From: Phytopythium helicoides
Taxonomy: Eukaryota; Oomycota; Peronosporomycetes; Pythiales; Pythiaceae
Assembly: GCA_024867545.1 (NCBI GenBank)
Contig: JANFNE010000024.1
Span: 295,773 to 359,772 of the forward strand
Direction of reading: 5' to 3'
DNA length: 64,000 nt
The notes beneath the pieces were generated by a model, which was given only the letters and a program-made list of their open reading frames with translations, searched no databases and had not been told where the DNA came from. Both the position numbers and the translations under genes were made by a program. Of this stretch, positions 40,384 through 51,525 are shown one piece after another (position 1 is the first letter of the stretch; every line of letters starts with the position of its first letter).

Positions 40384-41198
40384 ATATCTCTGTCAAATCT
40401 TCGTCGAGTGTAATACAACTATTGTCTACTTCTTCATTACCGCGTCCACGTTGTCTCCCTTTCGTTCAAGGCATATCGTTTCAAATGGCATGGCTCGCAC
40501 TCACAATGGGATCCACCAACCGTCTCCCGTCGGCACGGTGCGCAGACTGTGGCGCAAACCTCCGTGTGGCACGGGGTTACATAAGTGATCGGCTCTTTTC
40601 AACTGAGAGTGTGTCCGAGAGTTCTATTTGTGTTGGGTTTGCGCATGACTCTTGAAGATGGCATGGACAGGTGGTGAGTGGTTGGCTGATGGAATATCTG
40701 AAAGTGATTAGACTTTGGAATCATACTTACTTGATGCACAAGAGCTCCCCGGTCATGGGTCTGCTAGAATTGGACTAGTACGATGCCTAGTAGTGTGCAT
40801 CTTCCTTGCAGAGTGGAGCAGATCTAACCCCGAGCGTGACCATGTTGAAGTGTATGTGTGTCGCCCAATTCGATGTCAGTAGTCGAACCATCTGGCCAAT
40901 CAGATGTGTTGATTCGTGTATTTTCGACCAATCCATAACACACTGTTGACACAGACCACGCACGCTGCTCAACGAACGAGCGAGTCTGAAGCGCGCGTCG
41001 TGCAGCCATGCGCAAGTGCCACGCCGGCGAGACTGCGAGGTGCAATTCCAAAAAAAAAGAAAAGCCTCATCAAATTCAAAGTTTCAACATGTATATACAT
41101 CCCATTCATGATAGTTATGGTCTACACGGCCACCTAGTTTGGTGTCCTTCAGAGGAAATCGCCTGAAAACGCTCACGTCACGTCACACCGGTACTTAC

Positions 41199-41675
41199 TT
41201 AGCAGTGGACTGAATCGTCCTCAGTCGGCTGGCAGTTCGTCACCGTGTAAGCTGTGCCGTCCGTGCAGTTACCAGCAGCAATGTCACCCTGGTCAGGAGG
41301 GAAAAAAGTCGTCCGCCAGTAGCGAACCCACATCCCCGAGTCGCCAGAGCTCAAGACGCCGAACGAGTTACGACCCTTGGTCAATTCGCGCTGGACCCAA
41401 TTGGCGGCAGCGAATTGGCAGTCGTACGTGGGACTGGCGATCCAGCACGCGAGCTGGTGGCAGTTCTTTGCATTCGAAGCGGCCGACACGATGTCCGCGA
41501 CCCCCGTGGCCAGGTTGATACTGCTGACAGCGATGGACGACACCGAGTCGATCGTGCTCGTAGTGCCGGTAGCGGCGGAGCGCAGCGCGCGAGCCTCCGA
41601 CGGCTGGACCTCGGCGACCTCTGCATTGCCGATCGCGAGGAGACCGGCGACAACGAGCGCGAAGAACGTCTTCAT
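41199..41675 (-). CDS. Secreted RxLR-motif cysteine-rich protein B (unit D)
   Basis: The unit-D copy of gene B. The predicted protein is identical to the other intact copies, with the same Inr/FPR element upstream. Confidence 0.82.
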   Translation of the reverse strand: MKTFFALVVAGLLAIGNAEVAEVQPSEARALRSAATGTTSTIDSVSSIAVSSINLATGVADIVSAASNAKNCHQLACWIASPTYDCQFAAANWVQRELTKGRNSFGVLSSGDSGMWVRYWRTTFFPPDQGDIAAGNCTDGTAYTVTNCQPTEDDSVHC

Positions 41676-42647
41676 GGTGACAAAAGTCGTGAGCTGGTAG
41701 AGTCTTGCAGTGGTGTTGAGGGTGAGGGAGGGCAAATTGGGAAATGAAAGTCTGAGCTGATGAAGCACGCGAGACTAGAGTACCTCGTATTATATGCGTA
41801 GAGACCAACCCACTACTCCCGAGTACGTGATAACAAATGCTCTCGAAATGTGAGCAGCGATGGATTCGGAGCAATCTCCACCAAGTTCAACGCCAGTACA
41901 CACCTGCGGGTGATCCCATCCGGCGAGAGATCATCCATTAGAACCTCTCCCCACCAAAGGTAACTCGAAGCAGTAATGACCGCAGCCAAATGTTGGGTCA
42001 TCCGCCTTTCCTTCTCCATCCCCACACCCACAGCATTGCAGATCGCAGATCTGCGCCTCTGCAACATCTTGCTGTGCGTCACCAAGCGGATTTTTTGTCT
42101 TTACTCAGAACCATCTGCGACTACCCGAGCTTTGCTGTTCATGTGGCCACTACTGGCCGAGTGATCCGAGTGGAACTTCACATCTTGACTTGTGTATTGC
42201 GAGAGCCGGGGAGCGATCCCGATCCCATGATCGACCAGCGGATGTGGCTTTCTGTTAGTTCCCATATACAGCGTTACACTGGACTTCACTATGAGCTGTA
42301 TGCATGCATGGGCGGACAGCGTGAGCATGTGACTCACCGTTCCGCAAAAGCAGAAGTGCCATCATTGCTATCTCATACACCTGTACATGACGTATCGAGC
42401 CAAAAGATCCGTGAGCCCGTGACTCACTGTGTGTGGATAGTCAACGTCGCCAACGCGGCACTTTGTACGAGCGAGGCTCGCACGACTGCACATGCTGGGC
42501 GTGCACTGCCGGTTGCTAGCGTCGCTCTCTCTCTGCTTCAAGGTAATTTCTCGGGTCCGATCTTCGCATTGGTGCTCACTTTCGATTGCGCCTCCAACCA
42601 AACACACAACAACCACAGCCACCCGCTCCAACCCCACACAACCAGTC

Positions 42648-43127
42648 ATGAAGTGCTTCGCCGCCACGATCGCCGTTGTGTCCGCCGTCGCCACCGCCAG
42701 CTCCCTTCTCGTCGACGCTGCCGCCTTCCGCCAGGAGGGCGAGGTCCAAGTCGTTGACCAGGAGGATCGTCAACTCCAGGTCGTTGAGGGTGTCATGGCC
42801 GCGTTCTCCATCGCATCCGCGGTTACTCCAGTAATTGCCGACATCATTAACGGCAACAAGAAGGAGTGCCACCAGCTCGCGTGCTGGATCTCGACGCCTT
42901 CGCGCACGTGTGGCATTGCCGCGGCTGCCGAGGTGCAGTCGGAGATCACGCAGGGTCGTGACAACTGGGGGTACGACAGCATCGAGGAGAACGGCATGTG
43001 GGTGCGCTACTGGCGCACCAAGTTCGAGCCGGTCGACCGTGGCGACATTGCGAGTGGCAACTGCACGGACGGCAACACGTTTGTGGTGACGAATTGCCAG
43101 TCGTCGTCGGGTCGCGTGCACTGTTAG
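42648..43127 (+). CDS. Secreted cysteine-rich protein A (unit D)
   Basis: The unit-D copy of gene A. It shows one synonymous change (ATC to ATT in the Gly-Ile-Ala codons near 42916) that marks this unit. The protein is unchanged. Confidence 0.82.
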   Translation: MKCFAATIAVVSAVATASSLLVDAAAFRQEGEVQVVDQEDRQLQVVEGVMAAFSIASAVTPVIADIINGNKKECHQLACWISTPSRTCGIAAAAEVQSEITQGRDNWGYDSIEENGMWVRYWRTKFEPVDRGDIASGNCTDGNTFVVTNCQSSSGRVHC

Positions 43128-43942
43128 ATATCTCTGTCAAATCTTCGTCGAGTGTAATACAACTATTGTCTACTTCTTCATTACCGCGTCCACGTTGTCT
43201 CCCTTTCGTTCAAGGCATATCGTTTCAAATGGCATGGCTCGCACTCACAATGGGATCCACCAACCGTCTCCCGTCGGCACGGTGCGCAGACTGTGGCGCA
43301 AACCTCCGTGTGGCACGGGGTTACATAAGTGATCGGCTCTTTTCAACTGAGAGTGTGTCCGAGAGTTCTATTTGTGTTGGGTTTGCGCATGACTCTTGAA
43401 GATGGCATGGACAGGTGGTGAGTGGTTGGCTGATGGAATATCTGAAAGTGATTAGACTTTGGAATCATACTTACTTGATGCACAAGAGCTCCCCGGTCAT
43501 GGGTCTGCTAGAATTGGACTAGTACGATGCCTAGTAGTGTGCATCTTCCTTGCAGAGTGGAGCAGATCTAACCCCGAGCGTGACCATGTTGAAGTGTATG
43601 TGTGTCGCCCAATTCGATGTCAGTAGTCGAACCATCTGGCCAATCAGATGTGTTGATTCGTGTATTTTCGACCAATCCATAACACACTGTTGACACAGAC
43701 CACGCACGCTGCTCAACGAACGAGCGAGTCTGAAGCGCGCGTCGTGCAGCCATGCGCAAGTGCCACGCCGGCGAGACTGCGAGGTGCAATTCCAAAAAAA
43801 AAGAAAAGCCTCATCAAATTCAAAGTTTCAACATGTATATACATCCCATTCATGATAGTTATGGTCTACACGGCCACCTAGTTTGGTGTCCTTCAGAGGA
43901 AATCGCCTGAAAACGCTCACGTCACGTCACACCGGTACTTAC

Positions 43943-44419
43943 TTAGCAGTGGACTGAATCGTCCTCAGTCGGCTGGCAGTTCGTCACCGTGTAAGCTGTG
44001 CCGTCCGTGCAGTTACCAGCAGCAATGTCACCCTGGTCAGGAGGGAAAAAAGTCGTCCGCCAGTAGCGAACCCACATCCCCGAGTCGCCAGAGCTCAAGA
44101 CGCCGAACGAGTTACGACCCTTGGTCAATTCGCGCTGGACCCAATTGGCGGCAGCGAATTGGCAGTCGTACGTGGGACTGGCGATCCAGCACGCGAGCTG
44201 GTGGCAGTTCTTTGCATTCGAAGCGGCCGACACGATGTCCGCGACCCCCGTGGCCAGGTTGATACTGCTGACAGCGATGGACGACACCGAGTCGATCGTG
44301 CTCGTAGTGCCGGTAGCGGCGGAGCGCAGCGCGCGAGCCTCCGACGGCTGGACCTCGGCGACCTCTGCATTGCCGATCGCGAGGAGACCGGCGACAACGA
44401 GCGCGAAGAACGTCTTCAT
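43943..44419 (-). CDS. Secreted RxLR-motif cysteine-rich protein B (unit E)
   Basis: The unit-E copy of gene B, with identical predicted protein and intact promoter element. Confidence 0.82.
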   Translation of the reverse strand: MKTFFALVVAGLLAIGNAEVAEVQPSEARALRSAATGTTSTIDSVSSIAVSSINLATGVADIVSAASNAKNCHQLACWIASPTYDCQFAAANWVQRELTKGRNSFGVLSSGDSGMWVRYWRTTFFPPDQGDIAAGNCTDGTAYTVTNCQPTEDDSVHC

Positions 44420-45391
44420 GGTGACAAAAGTCGTGAGCTGGTAGAGTCTTGCAGTGGTGTTGAGGGTGAGGGAGGGCAAATTGGGAAATGAAAGTCTGAG
44501 CTGATGAAGCACGCGAGACTAGAGTACCTCGTATTATATGCGTAGAGACCAACCCACTACTCCCGAGTACGTGATAACAAATGCTCTCGAAATGTGAGCA
44601 GCGATGGATTCGGAGCAATCTCCACCAAGTTCAACGCCAGTACACACCTGCGGGTGATCCCATCCGGCGAGAGATCATCCATTAGAACCTCTCCCCACCA
44701 AAGGTAACTCGAAGCAGTAATGACCGCAGCCAAATGTTGGGTCATCCGCCTTTCCTTCTCCATCCCCACACCCACAGCATTGCAGATCGCAGATCTGCGC
44801 CTCTGCAACATCTTGCTGTGCGTCACCAAGCGGATTTTTTGTCTTTACTCAGAACCATCTGCGACTACCCGAGCTTTGCTGTTCATGTGGCCACTACTGG
44901 CCGAGTGATCCGAGTGGAACTTCACATCTTGACTTGTGTATTGCGAGAGCCGGGGAGCGATCCCGATCCCATGATCGACCAGCGGATGTGGCTTTCTGTT
45001 AGTTCCCATATACAGCGTTACACTGGACTTCACTATGAGCTGTATGCATGCATGGGCGGACAGCGTGAGCATGTGACTCACCGTTCCGCAAAAGCAGAAG
45101 TGCCATCATTGCTATCTCATACACCTGTACATGACGTATCGAGCCAAAAGATCCGTGAGCCCGTGACTCACTGTGTGTGGATAGTCAACGTCGCCAACGC
45201 GGCACTTTGTACGAGCGAGGCTCGCACGACTGCACATGCTGGGCGTGCACTGCCGGTTGCTAGCGTCGCTCTCTCTCTGCTTCAAGGTAATTTCTCGGGT
45301 CCGATCTTCGCATTGGTGCTCACTTTCGATTGCGCCTCCAACCAAACACACAACAACCACAGCCACCCGCTCCAACCCCACACAACCAGTC

Positions 45392-45871
45392 ATGAAGTGC
45401 TTCGCCGCCACGATCGCCGTTGTGTCCGCCGTCGCCACCGCCAGCTCCCTTCTCGTCGACGCTGCCGCCTTCCGCCAGGAGGGCGAGGTCCAAGTCGTTG
45501 ACCAGGAGGATCGTCAACTCCAGGTCGTTGAGGGTGTCATGGCCGCGTTCTCCATCGCATCCGCGGTTACTCCAGTAATTGCCGACATCATTAACGGCAA
45601 CAAGAAGGAGTGCCACCAGCTCGCGTGCTGGATCTCGACGCCTTCGCGCACGTGTGGCATCGCCGCGGCTGCCGAGGTGCAGTCGGAGATCACGCAGGGT
45701 CGTGACAACTGGGGGTACGACAGCATCGAGGAGAACGGCATGTGGGTGCGCTACTGGCGCACCAAGTTCGAGCCGGTCGACCGTGGCGACATTGCGAGTG
45801 GCAACTGCACGGACGGCAACACGTTTGTGGTGACGAATTGCCAGTCGTCGTCGGGTCGCGTGCACTGTTAG
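45392..45871 (+). CDS. Secreted cysteine-rich protein A (unit E)
   Basis: The unit-E copy of gene A, with identical predicted protein. The unit differs by a two-base longer A-run downstream (about 46539). Confidence 0.82.
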   Translation: MKCFAATIAVVSAVATASSLLVDAAAFRQEGEVQVVDQEDRQLQVVEGVMAAFSIASAVTPVIADIINGNKKECHQLACWISTPSRTCGIAAAAEVQSEITQGRDNWGYDSIEENGMWVRYWRTKFEPVDRGDIASGNCTDGNTFVVTNCQSSSGRVHC

Positions 45872-46688
45872 ATATCTCTGTCAAATCTTCGTCGAGTGTA
45901 ATACAACTATTGTCTACTTCTTCATTACCGCGTCCACGTTGTCTCCCTTTCGTTCAAGGCATATCGTTTCAAATGGCATGGCTCGCACTCACAATGGGAT
46001 CCACCAACCGTCTCCCGTCGGCACGGTGCGCAGACTGTGGCGCAAACCTCCGTGTGGCACGGGGTTACATAAGTGATCGGCTCTTTTCAACTGAGAGTGT
46101 GTCCGAGAGTTCTATTTGTGTTGGGTTTGCGCATGACTCTTGAAGATGGCATGGACAGGTGGTGAGTGGTTGGCTGATGGAATATCTGAAAGTGATTAGA
46201 CTTTGGAATCATACTTACTTGATGCACAAGAGCTCCCCGGTCATGGGTCTGCTAGAATTGGACTAGTACGATGCCTAGTAGTGTGCATCTTCCTTGCAGA
46301 GTGGAGCAGATCTAACCCCGAGCGTGACCATGTTGAAGTGTATGTGTGTCGCCCAATTCGATGTCAGTAGTCGAACCATCTGGCCAATCAGATGTGTTGA
46401 TTCGTGTATTTTCGACCAATCCATAACACACTGTTGACACAGACCACGCACGCTGCTCAACGAACGAGCGAGTCTGAAGCGCGCGTCGTGCAGCCATGCG
46501 CAAGTGCCACGCCGGCGAGACTGCGAGGTGCAATTCCAAAAAAAAAAAGAAAAGCCTCATCAAATTCAAAGTTTCAACATGTATATACATCCCATTCATG
46601 ATAGTTATGGTCTACACGGCCACCTAGTTTGGTGTCCTTCAGAGGAAATCGCCTGAAAACGCTCACGTCACGTCACATCGGTACTTAC

Positions 46689-47165
46689 TTAGCAGTGGAC
46701 TGAATCGTCCTCAGTCGGCTGGCAGTTCGTCACCGTGTAAGCTGTGCCGTCCGTGCAGTTACCAGCAGCAATGTCACCCTGGTCAGGAGGGAAAAAAGTC
46801 GTCCGCCAGTAGCGAACCCACATCCCCGAGTCGCCAGAGCTCAAGACGCCGAACGAGTTACGACCCTTGGTCAATTCGCGCTGGACCCAATTGGCGGCAG
46901 CGAATTGGCAGTCGTACGTGGGACTGGCGATCCAGCACGCGAGCTGGTGGCAGTTCTTTGCATTCGAAGCGGCCGACACGATGTCCGCGACCCCCGTGGC
47001 CAGGTTGATACTGCTGACAGCGATGGACGACACCGAGTCGATCGTGCTCGTAGTGCCGGTAGCGGCGGAGCGCAGCGCGCGAGCCTCCGACGGCTGGACC
47101 TCGGCGACCTCTGCATTGCCGATCGCGAGGAGACCGGCGACAACGAGCGCGAAGAACGTCTTCAT
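46689..47165 (-). CDS. Secreted RxLR-motif cysteine-rich protein B (unit F)
   Basis: The unit-F copy of gene B, protein unchanged. Its 3' flank has CACATCGG, as in unit A, where units B-E have CACACCGG. Confidence 0.82.
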   Translation of the reverse strand: MKTFFALVVAGLLAIGNAEVAEVQPSEARALRSAATGTTSTIDSVSSIAVSSINLATGVADIVSAASNAKNCHQLACWIASPTYDCQFAAANWVQRELTKGRNSFGVLSSGDSGMWVRYWRTTFFPPDQGDIAAGNCTDGTAYTVTNCQPTEDDSVHC

Positions 47166-48137
47166 GGTGACAAAAGTCGTGAGCTGGTAGAGTCTTGCAG
47201 TGGTGTTGAGGGTGAGGGAGGGCAAATTGGGAAATGAAAGTCTGAGCTGATGAAGCACGCGAGACTAGAGTACCTCGTATTATATGCGTAGAGACCAACC
47301 CACTACTCCCGAGTACGTGATAACAAATGCTCTCGAAATGTGAGCAGCGATGGATTCGGAGCAATCTCCACCAAGTTCAACGCCAGTACACACCTGCGGG
47401 TGATCCCATCCGGCGAGAGATCATCCATTAGAACCTCTCCCCACCAAAGGTAACTCGAAGCAGTAATGACCGCAGCCAAATGTTGGGTCATCCGCCTTTC
47501 CTTCTCCATCCCCACACCCACAGCATTGCAGATCGCAGATCTGCGCCTCTGCAACATCTTGCTGTGCGTCACCAAGCGGATTTTTTGTCTTTACTCAGAA
47601 CCATCTGCGACTACCCGAGCTTTGCTGTTCATGTGGCCACTACTGGCCGAGTGATCCGAGTGGAACTTCACATCTTGACTTGTGTATTGCGAGAGCCGGG
47701 GAGCGATCCCGATCCCATGATCGACCAGCGGATGTGGCTTTCTGTTAGTTCCCATATACAGCGTTACACTGGACTTCACTATGAGCTGTATGCATGCATG
47801 GGCGGACAGCGTGAGCATGTGACTCACCGTTCCGCAAAAGCAGAAGTGCCATCATTGCTATCTCATACACCTGTACATGACGTATCGAGCCAAAAGATCC
47901 GTGAGCCCGTGACTCACTGTGTGTGGATAGTCAACGTCGCCAACGCGGCACTTTGTACGAGCGAGGCTCGCACGACTGCACATGCTGGGCGTGCACTGCC
48001 GGTTGCTAGCGTCGCTCTCTCTCTGCTTCAAGGTAATTTCTCGGGTCCGATCTTCGCATTGGTGCTCACTTTCGATTGCGCCTCCAACCAAACACACAAC
48101 AACCACAGCCACCCGCTCCAACCCCACACAACCAGTC

Positions 48138-48617
48138 ATGAAGTGCTTCGCCGCCACGATCGCCGTTGTGTCCGCCGTCGCCACCGCCAGCTCCCTTCTC
48201 GTCGACGCTGCCGCCTTCCGCCAGGAGGGCGAGGTCCAAGTCGTTGACCAGGAGGATCGTCAACTCCAGGTCGTTGAGGGTGTCATGGCCGCGTTCTCCA
48301 TCGCATCCGCGGTTACTCCAGTAATTGCCGACATCATTAACGGCAACAAGAAGGAGTGCCACCAGCTCGCGTGCTGGATCTCGACGCCTTCGCGCACGTG
48401 TGGCATCGCCGCGGCTGCCGAGGTGCAGTCGGAGATCACGCAGGGTCGTGACAACTGGGGGTACGACAGCATCGAGGAGAACGGCATGTGGGTGCGCTAC
48501 TGGCGCACCAAGTTCGAGCCGGTCGACCGTGGCGACATTGCGAGTGGCAACTGCACGGACGGCAACACGTTTGTGGTGACGAATTGCCAGTCGTCGTCGG
48601 GTCGCGTGCACTGTTAG
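48138..48617 (+). CDS. Secreted cysteine-rich protein A (unit F)
   Basis: The last copy of gene A, protein unchanged. Array sequence continues about 580 bp downstream and ends abruptly at 49200, where the tyrosine-recombinase element begins. Confidence 0.82.
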   Translation: MKCFAATIAVVSAVATASSLLVDAAAFRQEGEVQVVDQEDRQLQVVEGVMAAFSIASAVTPVIADIINGNKKECHQLACWISTPSRTCGIAAAAEVQSEITQGRDNWGYDSIEENGMWVRYWRTKFEPVDRGDIASGNCTDGNTFVVTNCQSSSGRVHC

Positions 48618-49354
48618 ATATCTCTGTCAAATCTTCGTCGAGTGTAATACAACTATTGTCTACTTCTTCATTACCGCGTCCACGTTGTCTCCCTTTCGTT
48701 CAAGGCATATCGTTTCAAATGGCATGGCTCGCACTCACAATGGGATCCACCAACCGTCTCCCGTCGGCACGGTGCGCAGACTGTGGCGCAAACCTCCGTG
48801 TGGCACGGGGTTACATAAGTGATCGGCTCTTTTCAACTGAGAGTGTGTCCGAGAGTTCTATTTGTGTTGGGTTTGCGCATGACTCTTGAAGATGGCATGG
48901 ACAGGTGGTGAGTGGTTGGCTGATGGAATATCTGAAAGTGATTAGACTTTGGAATCATACTTACTTGATGCACAAGAGCTCCCCGGTCATGGGTCTGCTA
49001 GAATTGGACTAGTACGATGCCTAGTAGTGTGCATCTTCCTTGCAGAGTGGAGCAGATCTAACCCCGAGCGTGACCATGTTGAAGTGTATGTGTGTCGCCC
49101 AATTCGATGTCAGTAGTCGAACCATCTGGCCAATCAGATGTGTTGATTCGTGTATTTTCGACCAATCCATAACACACTGTTGACACAGACCACGCACGCT
49201 GGATGGTTTCCGATCGCCGAAGGCGAAAGGGAATCTATTTTTCCAGATCGCCGGGTAATGTCCAAGCCATGAAAACCACTCACTCCACACACAGAAGTCG
49301 TGGTTGAGCGGTTAGCTCTCTCTTCACATTTTAGGTATAACCAAGACCCTACGC

Positions 49355-50145
49355 ATGCCGGGACGCTTCTCGCCCGCCACGCTACGGATGACTGCTTCGC
49401 GATATTTCTACCTCTCACCCGGGACGCTTGGAACGTCAGGATTTGCCTATGCAGTAGGCGCTAGCCCCGACAGACCGACGGTGGGCGTGGCGCTTGTCCC
49501 CAGCGGTCGTTGGGCCGACACCGGAGCGAACCGCGTGACCCTCCTGGCCCAGCAAGTAGCTCGGCGCGAGGTCAGCGAGGATGAAGCGCTTTCCGGCCTG
49601 GGGACCTACGTGGGCAGCTGTGTCTGTGTACGTCGGCGCACAGACCAGGGAGAGCGGTGGACGTATGGCGTGGTCGTCGGCTATCGGTGGGCAACTCTAC
49701 CCGAGCGACGGGTGGGCTGACGGTCGTTTTGGATTGCTGCGGGCGCCGATCGCCTCTGGGGAAGACTCTACGCACGCTCGGATTCACGAGCATTTTAACG
49801 CGGCACACGACACGTATTTACAGGTCACAAGCCTCATCCAGCAGCGTCGTCTGGCGCGAATTTCTGTTGTACGAGAGACGATTCGATACCCTTCTCACAC
49901 CTCTCACAACGGACGAGACCGCTATGGAGCTGGAAACGGACGACATGGTGTTGCGCGCCTTGCCATCGCAAGGCGACAAGTAGCTGTGTATGAAGTTTTT
50001 GGCGAACCAGACCTGCCGCGGATATGGTGCGAAATGCACCTTTCCCTACCGCGCTCAATTCAAACCGCAACACCTACCAGCCGTGGTTCGCTCCTACATC
50101 GAAGAGAACCTCGGAGGTCTTAAGCCCGACTTCAAGGATCTCTGA
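49355..50145 (+). pseudogene. ORF1 (gag-like) remnant of the DIRS-like element
   Basis: Coherent coding segments occur in different frames: one at 49355-49720 (LLAQQVARREVSEDEALSG, YGVVVGYR) and another from about 49780 (FLLYERRFDTLLTPLTTDE) that reaches an in-frame TAG at 49981. It continues as CMKFLANQTCRGYGAKCTFPY and an HLPAVVRSYIEENLGGLK tail, ending at 50145. The three cysteines resemble a CCCH-type finger in which the last ligand is Tyr. The TAG is one C-to-T change from CAG. The function as Gag-like RNA-binding protein is inference from position. Confidence 0.45.
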
Positions 50146-50244
50146 AGTGGCCACGGTTCGAACATGGAGGCCCACGCCCCGGTAACCTCAATACCGAGCC
50201 TCGCCGAAGCGCACGATGCGGCTCCGGGAGCAACCCAACGGTGA

Positions 50245-50249
50245 CTGCG
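50245..50249. repeat. Left target-site duplication of gypsy element 3 (CTGCG)
   Basis: CTGCG immediately before the 5' LTR matches 55735-55739 immediately after the 3' LTR. Five base pairs is the normal duplication size for gypsy integrases. Confidence 0.88.
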
Positions 50250-50509
50250 TGTCATGATAAGCCACGACGTGACCGGCTGTTGTTCTGGCGTCATTACCCG
50301 TTTTTCAAGCTCAAGTTGCAGTGTTGCAGTTGTTTTCATAGTTTGAGATCTGAATCTCGATCCCTGATGTTTTCCAGGGCCGTAGATTCAAGTTACAGGA
50401 CTAGTAGGAAGGCTAGGCACGCCTAGACAGCTCAATTCATTCTCGGTTTTGCGCCACAGCACGCTCTTCGCTCTTCCTCAACTGAGTTTCACCGCGTAAT
50501 ATCGTGACA
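50250..50509 (+). repeat. 5' LTR of gypsy element 3
   Basis: A 260-bp repeat from TGTCATGATAAGCC to ATATCGTGACA. It matches the 3' LTR over its whole length by reading, implying a recent insertion or gene conversion. Confidence 0.92.
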
Positions 50510-50562
50510 GTTAATTAACTATTGAAGCGTAAGCGCTTGCCGGTTCTACGCCCAGTTCAAGC

Positions 50563-51483
50563 ATGGCACGCAACCGAAGCCCAAATCCACGTCCACGGCA
50601 GACCCGTCGTCATCGTGAAGAAGTGACTGCTCCTGAAGCAGCTCCTGGCGTCGCTCAGCATGGAGCAACGAGTACAAGCGGCGGTGCGACCGCTCAGGCC
50701 GCGGCAACGCCACAGCCAGCGCCACAATCCCAAGTTGATGCAGTCAATTTTATGAGGCAGATGTCCGAGTTCATGACTACGGCTCAACAGCAGAGCCAGG
50801 TGCAAATGGATCAAATGCTTAAACAACAAGTTTTACTCCAGCAGCGGTTGCTCCAGGCTCATGTCGCATCCCCTAGACAACAAAAGAAGAAGGGGAATCC
50901 ACCCACGTTCAATGGTAATGCAAGCGAGGACCTCGAGCTATGGCTCTTTAGTACAGAGGAGTACTATGCTGAGTACCAGCGCAAGATGACGAGCAACACT
51001 TCCGACTTTGTCAATACCATTTTCGGAAACCTGGGACCGACCGCTCAGACGTGGTACCCTGACTACAAGACATCGCTTGGTAGTCAGCCGGCGACATGGA
51101 GCATTTTCAAGCAGCGAATCCGAGAACGCTTTCGCGATTCCGACTTCCAGAACAAGGTATTGTCTAAAATGCACTCTTTGCAATGGACTGGTTCGCAGCA
51201 GGCGTACACAACCAAGTTCCTCCATCTTCTCGCTCAGCTGGACTGCGAGCTTCTGGAAATCGTAAAACGTTGGTGTTACCAACAAAATCTTCGTTCTGAA
51301 ACGAGTGCTTTTGTCTCTCAGCACGTCCAAGCCACGTTGCAAGAAGTGATTGAGCTGGCGCAGCGTTTTGAGGATTCTCACCAGTCTACTCCAGCAACTA
51401 ATGCGAGAAAGGCTGACACCGATCGCTCGAAGGGCCAGTTGACCTCAACCGTAGCAAAGAAGACTGCAAATCCAGGCCAGTGA
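50563..51483 (+). CDS. gag: Gag of gypsy element 3 (C-terminal knuckle out of frame)
   Basis: A 306-residue Gag with a Gln/Ala-rich N-terminus, a capsid-like core (NPPTFNGNASEDLELWLFSTEEYY, FKQRIRERFRDSDFQNKVL, QAYTTKFLHLLAQLDCELL) and a basic tail. The frame stops at TGA 51481. A CCHC zinc knuckle (CGFCHNLGHTEGVC) lies just after, at 51527-51568, in a different frame that also contains a TAG at about 51494. A normal Gag would include this knuckle, so the 3' end is mutated. Confidence 0.75.
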   Translation: MARNRSPNPRPRQTRRHREEVTAPEAAPGVAQHGATSTSGGATAQAAATPQPAPQSQVDAVNFMRQMSEFMTTAQQQSQVQMDQMLKQQVLLQQRLLQAHVASPRQQKKKGNPPTFNGNASEDLELWLFSTEEYYAEYQRKMTSNTSDFVNTIFGNLGPTAQTWYPDYKTSLGSQPATWSIFKQRIRERFRDSDFQNKVLSKMHSLQWTGSQQAYTTKFLHLLAQLDCELLEIVKRWCYQQNLRSETSAFVSQHVQATLQEVIELAQRFEDSHQSTPATNARKADTDRSKGQLTSTVAKKTANPGQ

Positions 51484-51525
51484 TTCGGCTCCATAGGATG
51501 CTATTCAGTCGAACAGCAAGCCGAC

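Larger units (their letters stand above)
14853..49200. repeat. Tandem array of a 2,744-bp unit carrying divergent secreted-protein gene pairs
   Basis: Six units are recognisable by a common marker (caacatgtatatac-like). Unit A is 14853-17586 and unit B is 17587-17777 plus 36667-38340. Unit C is 38341-41084, D is 41085-43828, E is 43829-46574 and F is 46575-49200 (cut off at its 3' end). Periods are 2,744, 2,744 and 2,746 bp; the extra two bases in E are in an A-run near 46539. Units B-F are nearly identical, and A diverges mainly at its left edge. Each unit holds one minus-strand and one plus-strand gene, start to start, with about 970 bp between the ATGs. Unit B is interrupted at 17777/36667 by retrotransposons and lacks 879 bp (equivalent to 38532-39410). 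Confidence 0.95.
49201..50249 (+). mobile_element. DIRS/Ngaro-like retroelement, left part
   Basis: The array stops at 49200 and unrelated sequence begins. It contains coding remnants that continue, after excluding gypsy element 3 (flanked by a CTGCG duplication), into the RT and tyrosine-recombinase sequences at 55735 onward. The left terminal repeat was not identified. Confidence 0.55.

Noticed and set aside
14853..49200. CRISPR-like or satellite interpretation of the array
   Set aside because: The period is 2.7 kb with protein-coding genes and oomycete promoters; there are no short spacers and the genome is eukaryotic.
49300..49350. tRNA-like A-box (GTGGTTGAGCGGTTAGCTC)
   Set aside because: Only the D-arm-like part is present. 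No B-box or foldable anticodon/T arms follow, so it is not a tRNA gene or supported SINE.
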